Of a DNA stretch of 64,000 nt, positions 36,007 to 46,500 are shown one piece after another (positions within the stretch are counted from its first letter, which is position 1; each line of letters starts with the position of its first letter). Position numbers and translations under genes: made by a program. The notes under the pieces are model-generated. The model ran no database searches and was not told where the DNA came from. It was given only the letters and a program-made list of their open reading frames with translations. The DNA is from Saposhnikovia divaricata (taxonomy: Eukaryota > Streptophyta > Magnoliopsida > Apiales > Apiaceae): contig CM071595.1 of NCBI GenBank assembly GCA_036435485.1, positions 9,972,001-10,036,000 of the forward strand, in the 5' to 3' direction.

Positions 36007-39000
36007 TTAATCAAATAAAAATTCGGGTCCTACAGTGAGATCAGGGATATGGGCAACCTTGTAAAAGTCGGGTCCTTGTTCACCATTTTCGGAGCATACC
36101 TTATCACAAAATTCTGAAGGCATTTCCCACAAAACTAGTTTTCCAAGGGAATTGAGAAATATGACTCCTTCTGGAAGCTCCTCCAACTTTGGACATTTGT
36201 CAATATCCAAGTGTTGAAGAATGGGCATGCTTCCTTCCTCCACCCTCCATTTTTCCAAATAGGGAAGATAACAGAGTTCAAGACGGGTGAGTCTTGGGAA
36301 ACCCATGGCTGAGCACACCATTTCCTTCCCCATATATGAGTCCTCTCCTAAATACAAATCCCTCAAAGTTGGAATCTTCTCCAGTACTGGCATCGGGTCT
36401 TCCACTATGTGCGAGCTTCTCAATTTAAGTGTGGTGATACGTATTAAAGATACATCAACATGAATATGATTAAGTTGTTGCTGCTGCTCAAATAATTTAC
36501 ACAACTCTGGGAGCTGTCCGCTTATTTTTAATTCGTCAAGTTTGAACTTGTGATTCCACAACAACTCCTTTATCATATCTGGATTATTTACCAACCCTCG
36601 ATCAAACATGCGAATGTCAAGGGCCAAGTACTGGAGACAGGAATTTGATGACAAGGCCATACCTGATAAGTACTTGAACATCTCTTTCACTTCATCATAA
36701 TTACCCTCTGCTTTTACCTTTAGTCTCCTAAGACTGGATAATTTTTGTAGATCCGTAACCTCACACCACCTAGTATCAAAATTCTCCAGTGTTTCTAATT
36801 TGCTCAACCCATTGAACCTTAATTTGAAATTCTTCCTTGATTTCAAATCTGGTAAATACAAATGACGCAAATGTACCAACTTGCCCAAAACAGTACTTGA
36901 CCCGCGTGACATATTGTAAAAACTCTGTATGTTTAGTTTGAGAGTCTGTAGCAGCACCAACTTTTGTATCCAAGGTACAATAATCAATTCAGAATTCCTT
37001 GCACTAAGATATCTCAAGTAAATAAGGCTGCCTATTACTCTTCCAATACTAGTACCAAAACGATTACCTGAAACAGTTTGGCGACCAAGGTAAACATTTT
37101 CCAGAGCCAAAACTCTTAGCAACTTAAAATTAGCAAAATGCGACCCCAGTACTGGTTTCAGACTAACACATCTACCACCATTCATAAGTAACATCGATCG
37201 ATACTTCTGGTGATTGGGTTTCTTGAAATTTAAGGATCTTGCTTTTTCGTTACTATATTCCTCATGACAATGAACTACAAGTTGTCGAGTGTAAGCAAAC
37301 ATGGAAAGGTGAAAATTGTTTCCTCCTCGAAGATCAATTGCTTCGAAAAAATCTTCTTTTTTTGCTATTGATAGAGATAGGTCTCTCATAAGGTCATGAA
37401 GAGAACAACTTTTGAACTTTTTAGAAGATGATTCCAAAACATTAAATCTCACTTGAACCATACTCCTATGGACCAATTCTCCCAGGTAAGATTCAGCGAC
37501 TTGCATCATTGTTTCTCCTTCTCTTTTATCACTGGATAGTACAATGCCTTCAGCGATCCATAACTGATATAAATCTTCTGCATCTATCCATTCATCTTCC
37601 CTATATTTACCTAAATATAAAAAGCATGGCTTCAATTGAGGGGGCAAATCGTTGTAACTCCGAGCTAAAACGTTAAATAGTTGTTCTTGTTGATCTTCTC
37701 CCAACCCCTTGCCCTTTCTTAGGGATGGTAGACTATCATTATACACCTTTTCCCACTCTATCAATGAAGGTTTAGTAACAAGAATTCCACCCAAAATCAC
37801 TATGGCTAGTGGAAGACCGGCACAATATTTCACCATTTCTCTTCCCATATCTTCCATTCTTTTAAAATCTCTGGCAATGTCTGTACCAGAGAAAACAACA
37901 AGAAAGATACATATAAGGCTACATAAATATCAAGCTACGCCTATTAAATAAGGCAAAAGAATAATAGACATATAGAAATAGGTAAGAATCTAATTTGATT
38001 GAGACTCACTTTAACATTTCTCCTTAAAATTCACTTCTAATTAGATTTTTCCAGTCTAGTTTTCAGAGAAAACAAATCAGCTAACGTTGATTAGAGGTGT
38101 CATAACTTTGCACAAATAATATGAAACATAATGAATGCGTGTAAATTACATACGTACCTAGACACTCTCCTCTTGGGGTAAGTGCTTTCAACCGAAGTAG
38201 CTCCCAACTTTGATCAGCGCTTAGAGATTCTGGTTGGTGAATGATACCTTTTGGATTTACATACTCAGCAACATCAACCTTGCGACTTGTAAGCATTAAC
38301 TTGCTTATAGATTTTTCAGCTGTAAACGCCACTTTTATAGAATCCCAAGCATCGTTTGACCATATGTCATCCAGGACTATCAAGCATTTTTTCTTTTGCT
38401 GGATTTGTAGCAGAGTTTCCGCTAACTTGTCATCGTCCATCTTAAGAATTTCCTCCTTTCTTTCATGGATGAGACATATAAGAATTCGCTGCAACACCTC
38501 TTTCGTTTGCCACTTTTGCGAAATGGAAACCCAGGCTAGACCAGCAAAGTAATTCTTAATGGCGGCATGATTGTATATTTTTTGAGCGAGAGTGGTCTTA
38601 CCAAGACCTCCCATTCCACAAATAGAGATGAGCGGGTAAGAATCATCACTTTCATCCACTAGATATCCCACCAATCGATCAACATCTGCATGAAGTCCAA
38701 CAAATATTTCTGGTTCAACCGTAGTGAAAGTGTGAAATCGCTTTAGCTTTCCCAGTGTTGAATTTGATGATCCTGCGGATTGTAACGTTGATCTGATATT
38801 ATAATCACCAAAGCGATCATAAATGACAGACATGTTCCTTTGAATATCGTTGAACTTTATTCTGTACTTTTTCTCTTGTTTTCTTCTCTTTCTTTCACTG
38901 GATGAAGCTTTGAGAAGAAATGTTTCCACAACATGTTCAGCATCATAGGCATGCTCTCGTACCTCGCGGAGCAAACTGCGGATTCTTTGTTCATCTATCC

Positions 39001-39151
39001 TTGAATCAGCATCTCGTAAGAATGTCTTCATCTGCATGAGCTCTGTCACCACCAGTTGAATTTCATCTGTCACTTGTTGAAAAAGCTGAGGTTCCTCTGT
39101 CAACAAATCAGTGATCCTTCCCACAACCATTGATACAATTGCTTCTGCCAT
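36007..39151 (-). CDS. CC-NB-ARC-LRR (CNL) disease-resistance protein, gene B (955 aa)
   Basis: Exons are 39151-38158 and 37880-36007, joined in phase 1 at ...GEC-L-D-IARDF; the total is 956 codons with no break. Residue landmarks: coiled coil 1-about 170, P-loop GMGGLGKTT 179-187, kinase-2 CLIVLDDIW 256-264, LMLTSRK 285-291, GLPLA 353-357, CFLYLGKYREDEW from 418, LHDLMRD 492-498, then irregular LRRs to about 920 and the tail HIPDLTVGPEFLFD. It is a tandem, same-strand duplicate of gene A and very similar along its length, with a shorter intron (277 against 411 bases). No transmembrane or signal segment is seen, so it is cytoplasmic. All nucleotide-binding motifs are intact. It is probably a functional RPP13-type receptor; the specificity is unknown. 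Confidence 0.92.
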
Positions 39152-40016
39152 TTCTAGAATTCTTTGTTTTCTTGTTTGACAGAAGCCACAACTGTAGTTG
39201 AAATGTATAGATCTAAGATATAGATCTGAGACAGTCATTACATAAAATAATCTGACAGTGATTATACTAAACTTACTTTATGACCATGTGGGGAACGTGC
39301 AAAGTTCAGCAATCGATGAGGTTATCGCTGTACAATACATTACAAATAATGAATAATTTTTTCACTCAGAACAAACAAGTTTTTTTTTATTACAGTGACC
39401 AATAATTAATTAACATCTCATGACTTATATTTCTTTTTGACAACAAATTCAGGATATCTAATATCTTACATTGCGTTACATCCCACTTCTATTGATTATT
39501 TAATTTTATTTGTAATTTGAAATTTGAGGAAGGAGGCAAATTTTTTTCTTTCTTAGTGGCTCTTAAATTCAGTAATTGTATTATTATTCTATTAAATTTT
39601 AAGAGTTATTAATCACCCTTGTTAAGTACTCCCTTTGATTTTTTTATTTGATATTTTAATTTTAACACATACTTTTAGATGCTGTCATTGTATGGTAAAA
39701 ATTATTGCTTTTGATTAATATTTTTTGTGAAGTAAAATTTTGTTAGTATATTTTTATTTACGAAATAAAATTTCAAAAATAAAATTTTTAAATATATCGT
39801 CAAAAACCTAAAAATGAGTGTCAAATATCAAAACATCAAATTAAAAAAATAGAGAAAGTTTAATATAGTAACTTAATAAGACAAATACTCTTTCAATATT
39901 TATTTTTTTTAAAATTTTTTTGAATGTAACTTATTTAAATATAAAATTAAAATAAGGAGTGGATATAAGAACAATTCCAACAATTTTCCTGCTTCTTAAG
40001 TTAAAATTTTATGGAA
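39152..40016. other. Upstream region of CNL gene B, then AT-rich DNA
   Basis: 39152-39430 resembles the upstream region of gene A. ACTCCCTTTGATTTTTTTATTTGATA near 39628 resembles a Stowaway left end without a clear partner. No gene is visible. Confidence 0.4.
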
Positions 40017-40149
40017 GTTAGTACAAAATAACTCTCCAATTTGCATCTCATGCTAGTGATTCCCTAAAATACTAGGGATCCCTAACCATTTCCTATTTTA
40101 GGAGAGCTCACAGCTAGTCCAACGATCAACTCATTTCACAAATATAATA
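40017..40149. mobile_element. MITE-like repeat (TTTTGTACATCAACTCCAAC family), copy 2, interrupted
   Basis: It begins GAAGTTAGTACAAAATAACTCTCCAA and continues GCTAGTGATTCCCTAAAATACTA. This matches the reverse complement of the right end of the copy at 9735-9985. A Stowaway MITE follows at 40150, after which CTTCAACAATACTCG...TTATTCCTTA may be the rest of it. Confidence 0.4.
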
Positions 40150-40352
40150 CTCCCTCCGTCCCACTCATTTTGTCACCAATCAAATTTTCACATTTTATTC
40201 AATCATATTAAAAAGTCTAATAGTTACCAACAATTATAAGTATTGCTTTTTAAATAACTTAACATAATTAACATTTAATTTACCATATTAATTGAAAGTG
40301 GACAACACTTTTGGGACAAACAGAATAGGAAATATGACCAAAAAAAAGGGAG
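40150..40352. mobile_element. Stowaway-like MITE, 203 bp
   Basis: It starts CTCCCTCCGTCCCACTCATTTTGTC and ends GACCAAAAAAAAGGGAG, flanked by TA at 40148-40149 and 40353-40354. The right end carries GGGACAAACAGAATAGGAAA, complementary in outline to the left end. Confidence 0.82.
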
Positions 40353-40587
40353 TATAAAACTTGGCTCTTAGTAAATTAAAACATTAATAAATTTTTTTTT
40401 CTTCAACAATACTCGTTATACTTATTCCTTATTTAATTTTTTATTGTTAAAAATACATATTATCAAGAAAAGTACAGTAGACAAGGGAGAGAGAAAAGAT
40501 AGTGATCTCTACAATTCATCAAAAAATATTAGTTAAGAAATTCTTAAAAAGAGGGTGATGTTACTTAAAAATAAGTAGTGAATAGAG

Positions 40588-40803
40588 GGCCTGTTTGGCT
40601 CAGATTATTTGAAGGACTTATGGACTTATTTTCAGGTAAAAATTTTATATTTTGAAATTTTGTTTTTATACAAGTATTTAATGTATGTTTGAGATTCAAT
40701 AAGTTGCAAAAATAAGTTGAAAAATAAGTTGGAAAGTTAGAAATCTCTAACTTTAGCTTAAAATAAGTTGACTTATTCTGAAAAAAAGTTCCCCCAAACA
40801 CCC
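40588..40803. mobile_element. MITE, GCCTGTTTGG family, copy 3
   Basis: It starts GGCCTGTTTGGCTC and ends AAAAAAGTTCCCCCAAACACC. It is collinear with the copies at 2874 and 10457 and shows the clearest terminal inverted repeat of the three. Confidence 0.7.
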
Positions 40804-40866
40804 TCAGAATCTAGTAACACACTTATAAGTAAGCAATAGGAGATTGTTGGAATATTCATATTACTT

Positions 40867-41190
40867 AAACGAGAAGCCAAATATGTAATGGTACCACTGG
40901 CAAAAGTACAGTGGTACCATTGAGAATTTCCCAATTTTGTTGGAAGTTCTCTTTTAGTAAAGTCCTTTTTGTTACATACTATAATATTGCTCTTTTACAT
41001 GTTTTATCAGTTTGAATATGTCTTAGCGCCCATTTATGTCATACTTAACGATTCTATAACGTTTTTTTAGTTAAGGGTATTTTTGTAAGGAAGTCAATAA
41101 GTTAATGGTACCGTTAGTAGAAGCCAAAAATGTAATGATACCGCTGGCAAAAGTCAAAAGTACAGTGCTATCGTTGAGAATTTCCCTAAA
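40867..41190. repeat. Direct repeats of about 60 bp flanking 200 bp, with a perfect hairpin
   Basis: AAGCCAAATATGTAATGGTACC...GAGAATTTCCC near 40873-40931 recurs in altered form as AAGCCAAAAATGTAATGATACC...GAGAATTTCCC near 41122-41186. In the first copy AATGGTACCACTG and CAGTGGTACCATT form a perfect 13-bp stem around nine bases (40887-40921). It may be the two ends of an unknown small element. Confidence 0.6.
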
Positions 41191-41504
41191 TATAATTTGG
41201 TAAAAATTTAAATGAACTATTCTTTACTAATATTTTTACTTTATAAAACCTGAAAATTAAATTATTGTTATTACTGTAAATTACAATAAACAATAATGTA
41301 ATTAATATAACATATTTTTAAAATTTTATAATATCTTCTCATTTATATAAAATTTTATCAAAATTTATTATGCGCTTCGTCTTATTCTTGTTTTTATTGT
41401 CACATAATTCACAATTTTAGTTGGACTTTCCTTCGTTCTATATAATTAACAAAATCAAGATGATCTCCATATAACCCCTTTTAGATTTTGTAATCTACAT
41501 CTTC
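41191..41504. other. AT-rich intergenic DNA, nothing recognised
   Basis: No gene, RNA or element end is visible before the SINE A tail. Confidence 0.4.
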
Positions 41505-41637
41505 TTTTTTTTTTTTGACTAATTTGCCTTATAGAGTATCTGTTCTAAGAAATCTCGGGATGAGCCAGAGTCGAACCCGAATCTGGAACGACAGAGAATA
41601 AACCCTTTACCACTTATGCTATCCAATCGTGCTCAAT
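41505..41637 (-). mobile_element. tRNA-derived SINE, copy 1
   Basis: On the minus strand it starts TTGAGCACGATTGGATAGC. It has an A box (TAGCATAAGTGG, 41621-41610) and a B box (GGTTCGACTC, 41577-41568) at pol III spacing, then CATCCCGAGATTTCTTAGAACAGATACTC and a 12-base A tail (41516-41505). This is the standard plant SINE layout. The second copy at 42364 shares the boxes and AGATACTC. I could not define a target duplication. Confidence 0.8.
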
Positions 41638-41859
41638 TTACTTCTATTTATATAAATGCTAAATGCACTTATCACTAATCAATGTTTGAAAAATAATATA
41701 AAAAATGATGTTGCAATCGTGGATCGATGCTTCGTAATTTTTGTTTTGTAAAAGAAGTCTTAGGCGCCGTGAAAATAGGAGATCATTTGGTTAAAAGATA
41801 GAGACATTGAGTAAAAGAAATAAGAAGTTTGCCACGTGTCCGTTCCATTCTTTGCTTTT
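41638..41859. other. Intergenic DNA, nothing recognised
   Basis: No coding or element signature is visible. Confidence 0.35.
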
Positions 41860-42085
41860 ATTATATATATAGATTCCTTCAAGTTAGGAGCATGAATAGC
41901 TAGTCTATTGGATTTGCTCTTAACTTCATTTCTATCAATAAAGAAATTATTTTCCTCCATTTCTTCGCTACTTTTTAATATCTCATTCATTAGCTATTAA
42001 ATTTATCATTATTTCAATATTATAATAAGGAATGAATATATGAATTGTTGTTGAAGTTGATGTACAAAACCTTAATTCTAAAATA
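41860..42085. mobile_element. MITE-like repeat (TTTTGTACATCAACTCCAAC family), copy 3
   Basis: In reverse complement it matches 9735-9960: TTTTGTACATCAACTTCAACAAC, ATATATTCATTCCTTATTAT and TTTATTGATAGAAATGAAG occur in the same order. Confidence 0.5.
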
Positions 42086-42352
42086 CTGAAAATCATTTTT
42101 TTTTGACAAAAAAAATACTACCCAATTCTTTATATTTGGATTATGTATGGAGGTTAAAAGAAACTATAATTTAGTGAATAAAAGTAAGAAAAGTGAATAA
42201 AGTAGGGGATCAGTCAATATTTAATTTTTATATTATAAAACTTTATTATTTCTGAAAAATTTTAAAATATAAAGAATTGAAACGAACATCCAGAAAAAAA
42301 GGTGAAATGTAAATAATGAATGAGACCGAGGGAGTACTATTTATTGGAAACG
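42086..42352. other. AT-rich DNA with a Stowaway-type end
   Basis: GAGACCGAGGGAGTA at about 42323-42337 is a Stowaway-like right end. A left partner is not clear. Confidence 0.35.
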
Positions 42353-42363
42353 AGACATTGTTG

Positions 42364-42480
42364 TTTTTACAATAAAATATTTATAAGCTTACAAATGAGT
42401 ATCTGCTGAGTTAGGGTCGAACCCATGACTTCGACAAAGATATACCTTAACCACTTGGACTATAAAACCTTGCTCAACCA
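42364..42480 (-). mobile_element. tRNA-derived SINE, copy 2, with target duplication
   Basis: On the minus strand it starts TGGTTGAGCAAGG. It has an A box (TAGTCCAAGTGG, 42462-42451), a B box (GGTTCGACCC, 42423-42414), AGATACTC and a short A-rich tail. It is flanked by AGACATTGTTG (42353-42363) and AGACATTATTG (42481-42491), an 11-bp target duplication with one change. Confidence 0.85.
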
Positions 42481-42559
42481 AGACATTATTGGACTTGTTC
42501 TAAAAGGTGTTGTTACAGTTTAATATATACGTTAAATTGATAAAAATTAATATTTCATA

Positions 42560-42849
42560 TGTATACTATATTATTAAAAACGAAATGTTAAAAGTTTGGT
42601 CGATCAATATGATTTTTTGATATTTCGTGTTTTTACTTAATTATCCTAACTTAGGTTTTTTTACTGATTCTATTTTATTTTGTATATTTTTTTAACTAAA
42701 ATGTTTCTTTTTCTAAAAAAATATGACGATGTTTATTATAATCATTAATTCTAAGTTTACAAAATTTGTATCATAAAATTTTTAATGACAAAAATAAATG
42801 AAAATTAAATAATGTTAAAAGAAATTGTGTATCGTGGAGATTAATCTAG
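42560..42849 (+). mobile_element. Miniature Helitron (family 1 deletion derivative)
   Basis: It begins TGTATACTATATTATTAAAAACG and AATGTTAAAAGTTTGGTCGATC, close to the family 1 terminus at 17041, with the initial TC changed to TG. It ends GTGTATCGTGGAGATTAATCTAG (CTAG 42846-42849) followed by T; the hairpin is degraded. At about 290 bp it is far shorter than the 2.8-kb copy. Confidence 0.5.
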
Positions 42850-43153
42850 TTATATTTAAGAATTATTGTATTTAATAACCTCTTGTACCTAAATCAATTT
42901 CTTCTCTTGATTGCAAAATCAGTTAAGTAACAAAAATATGTATGCATTAACTGAGTGAAGCCCCAATTAATCATCTGCAAAATCAAAACAAAAAAGCTTT
43001 AGATGCGAAAAATAGAAGAGATTATTAGCCGGTGAAAAGAAGAAAAGAGAAGAGAGAAGAACATAGAATTGAGTAGCATAAGAGAATAGAACAAATACAT
43101 ATCACGTAACCTATTAAAAATTAAATCAGGCAAATCAATAAACAAGCCATATA

Positions 43154-43523
43154 TCTATACTCTTTATTAAAAGCAGAAATCCTCTTAATGGTATGCTATG
43201 TATATCACGGTATGCCACTAAATATTAAATTAATTTAATAAATTAAAATAATAATAATTCACAGTACGCCACTAAATATTAAATTAATTTAATAAATTAA
43301 AAGAATAATACTATATACTCCATTAATTAATATTTAAAAAACATTTATAATAGATTAATAATAAATACAATTAATAATATAGCTACTCTTATATTGCCAG
43401 AGTGAAGTTATATAATTTAATTAATCAAAATAACAATATTATATTAATTTAATTTAATAGTGAAGTTACATACTAAAAGCATATTAACTAACAATCGGAA
43501 TAAAAGTCAAGAATATACCGTTA
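43154..43523 (+). mobile_element. 5' end of a Helitron-like element, split by another Helitron
   Basis: A|TCTATACTCTTTATTAAAAGC at 43154 is a typical plant Helitron 5' terminus. It is followed by two tandem copies of about 55 bp (TATGCCACTAAATATTAAATT and TACGCCACTAAATATTAAATT). It is cut at 43523 by the element ending there. No 3' end in this orientation was found after 48403. Confidence 0.45.
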
Positions 43524-46500
43524 CTAGTGTTATACCCGTGCTACGCACCGAACGGTAAAATTAATTAATTAATTAATATAAACATATTATTTTAATCATT
43601 ATTTAGTAGAAAGTTAATTTCATGAAAATGTAATTAATTTAAGTATAGAATAACTTATTCGTCATTTTATACCAATTGCAATAAAATTAATATTATCATA
43701 ACATTCACATCCCTCGTTGAAACGCTCTAAACCCCTCTTTATTATTTTTCTTAATATTTTTCATTTGATTTTTCTTATTTTTCGGAATCATTCTACCAAG
43801 TTCATAAGTTTTTTACCCATAATTTAAGTTTTGTTCTTTTGGAAATTTGGTTTATTTATTGTAAAGTATCGTGGGTTTCTAGAATTTTTATCATGGTAAT
43901 TTAATCAAAAATTTACATGGGTTGCGATCAATCTTTCAAATACATATTGAAAATTCATAAACACTTATTTCTCACGACCATAGTAAATCATAAGATCGCC
44001 TCTCAAAAAAATGTTACATATTTCAGCAATGTGAGAAAGGATCTCTACTATGTAAAATCCATTAAACGAACGTAGTTATGTAGTTACGATAAAGGAAACT
44101 TTCTTATAACCTAGTTTCATATGTGTTTGCTCAATATCATTTTTACATATTGTATGTTCTTTTATTAGTAAATTGATTTACTAATGAAAAATAAATATTA
44201 TCAATCAACCAAACATATCCAACATATCCCATTCTTAGAGTAAGATATGACTGTTAGAGTTTATGGTGATTGCCCTCAACTTGTTTTTAATGATAACTTA
44301 AAATGTGTATATTCACTTTAGGAGTTTGAAGGTAGATTTTTTTTTAAATTTTTTTGTTATTAGAACATGGTATATTAAATATTAATTTTCTCTTACCCGT
44401 AAAAAGGGGTGACAAATTAATTTGATCTAATAGTACCCGATCCAAAACTCAAATTTTTGGATGTAGCGAACCCGAATTTTCGGATTCAAGTTTGGAATTA
44501 AATTTTAATCCGAAATAGTTTCGATTTGTATTTGGATTTCAATTGTACCGAACAATATCTGATCCAAAACCCGATCAAATTTTGAAACCTGATACATTTG
44601 TTTTGTTTAGACAAAACTAAACTAATAAATATCTTTGTTTGTTTAGAATCTATCTACCAAGTTGCTAAGTTTTTTTTTTACCTATATTTGAAGTTCTGTT
44701 AATATTAAAAATAAATATTAACAACCAACCAAGCGAATTTGATATATCTGTTCTTAGATTATGATGTGGAAACTAAATACTATTAATTTAATTCAAGAAT
44801 ATAAAATCAAAAAGGGAACCTTTTATTAGAACAATATATAATTTTATGTATTGACCTATCTAGATAACAATAATAGTGATTTTTATAACGATGGCTATAG
44901 TCATTCCTCTCTTTGCTCCTCTCCCAAAAAATACTAAACAAAAGTTTAGGGGCTGACATCAATTTTGGTTGATAATAAGCCCACCTTTAGTTGTTTTGCT
45001 TGATTTTGCTCTGTTTTTTTCAATTAAGATCTCTATTTATTGAGATTCTAGTAACCCGTTGGTAGGTTTTATCTACTGATATATTGGATTTTGTATTTTG
45101 TCCTTGTGAATGATATCTTCCGTTTTTTCCTTGAGTTTACTTTATTTTTCAATAAATATATTGGGTTTTGTTATTTCTTTTTGTGAGGGTAGGTTCTTTT
45201 ATTTTGGCATCCGAAATCTTAGATCTACGGGATTTTGTTATATTGGTTCATTGATTTGGATAGTATAGAATCGTAGCTATGGTCGGTTGTTCGAATTGAT
45301 TTGGATTTTGTTATATTGGTTCTTATAGCAATTTATGAGAAAATTTAAAATTTTTGAATATTTTTTGTAGATGTCGTATGTCCTTTTATTGATAAATTAA
45401 TTATATATATAAAAAAAGTGATTTATAAGAATTGTTGCACTGAGTTGACGAATTTGATATAAAAATATTCAATAATTATGTTTTCATTAACTCTGTATTG
45501 TGATAATTTATACATCAAATAATGTCTAATACTATTAGAAAGTATATTTAGTATTTTGAATATTTCAAATATCTTGTCAGGTCAATTTGTTTATCCCATT
45601 AATTATTGCATAGCTAAAAAAAATCGATAAGTAAAATGTTAAAGATAATTAGTTTAAAATTCATTTTAATATTTTAACTGGTTGTTAGTTTTTTTTTAAT
45701 AATTGATTAATTTAAATTTTGAAAGTGTATTTAGAATTTGTCACCCCTTTTCAATAATAGTAGATTTATTCAAATTTGATTGCAGCTTATGATCGATAGT
45801 TTGAGATATTAAAATACTATATTATATAATATAGATAAAAGAGACTAATGTATTAGAATAATATATTTATTTTAAAATCAATTAATAAATACACAATTTT
45901 GGAAAATGGCTCTATACATAGAGACTTGTGCAAAAAATAGATGTATCGGTATATAATGATATAATTTAAATTGATTTAAATCAAAAATTGTGATTGATTA
46001 GTTATTAAGTATTTATGAAAATTAATCTGTAATATATAACTATATAATATATTATAGTATGATTGTAGTGGATATTTATGAAAATTAGTTAGTAATATAT
46101 AATAGTATAAATTTGATTGACTTTAAATTAAAAGATTGATAAGTTAGTAAATATTCTATCACTTTAAAAAATATTTAATTTATGCATGTACTAAATAAAA
46201 TAAATTTTGTATTTAAAAAAAATTGTTAAGTAATCAAGATAAGTAATTTAGGATGAGAATGATTTGATTAATTTAATTTCTGGGATAAATTCTTAATGGC
46301 TCTTATATATATATTTATAAAATTAATCTGTAATGTATAATATTGTAATTATGATTAATTTTAAATCAAAAGAGTGGAAAATAAAAATTGTAAAAATCGC
46401 TTAATATTATATTTATGTATAATCCTGATTGTAAATTATATACTAATTTATAATTGTTTTTGAATATTAAAAAATATGTAATATAGATATGTTAAATCAA

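Noticed and set aside
41505..42480. Functional tRNA genes
   Set aside because: A and B boxes are present, but the acceptor and anticodon arms do not fold as a tRNA, and both have SINE bodies with A-rich tails.
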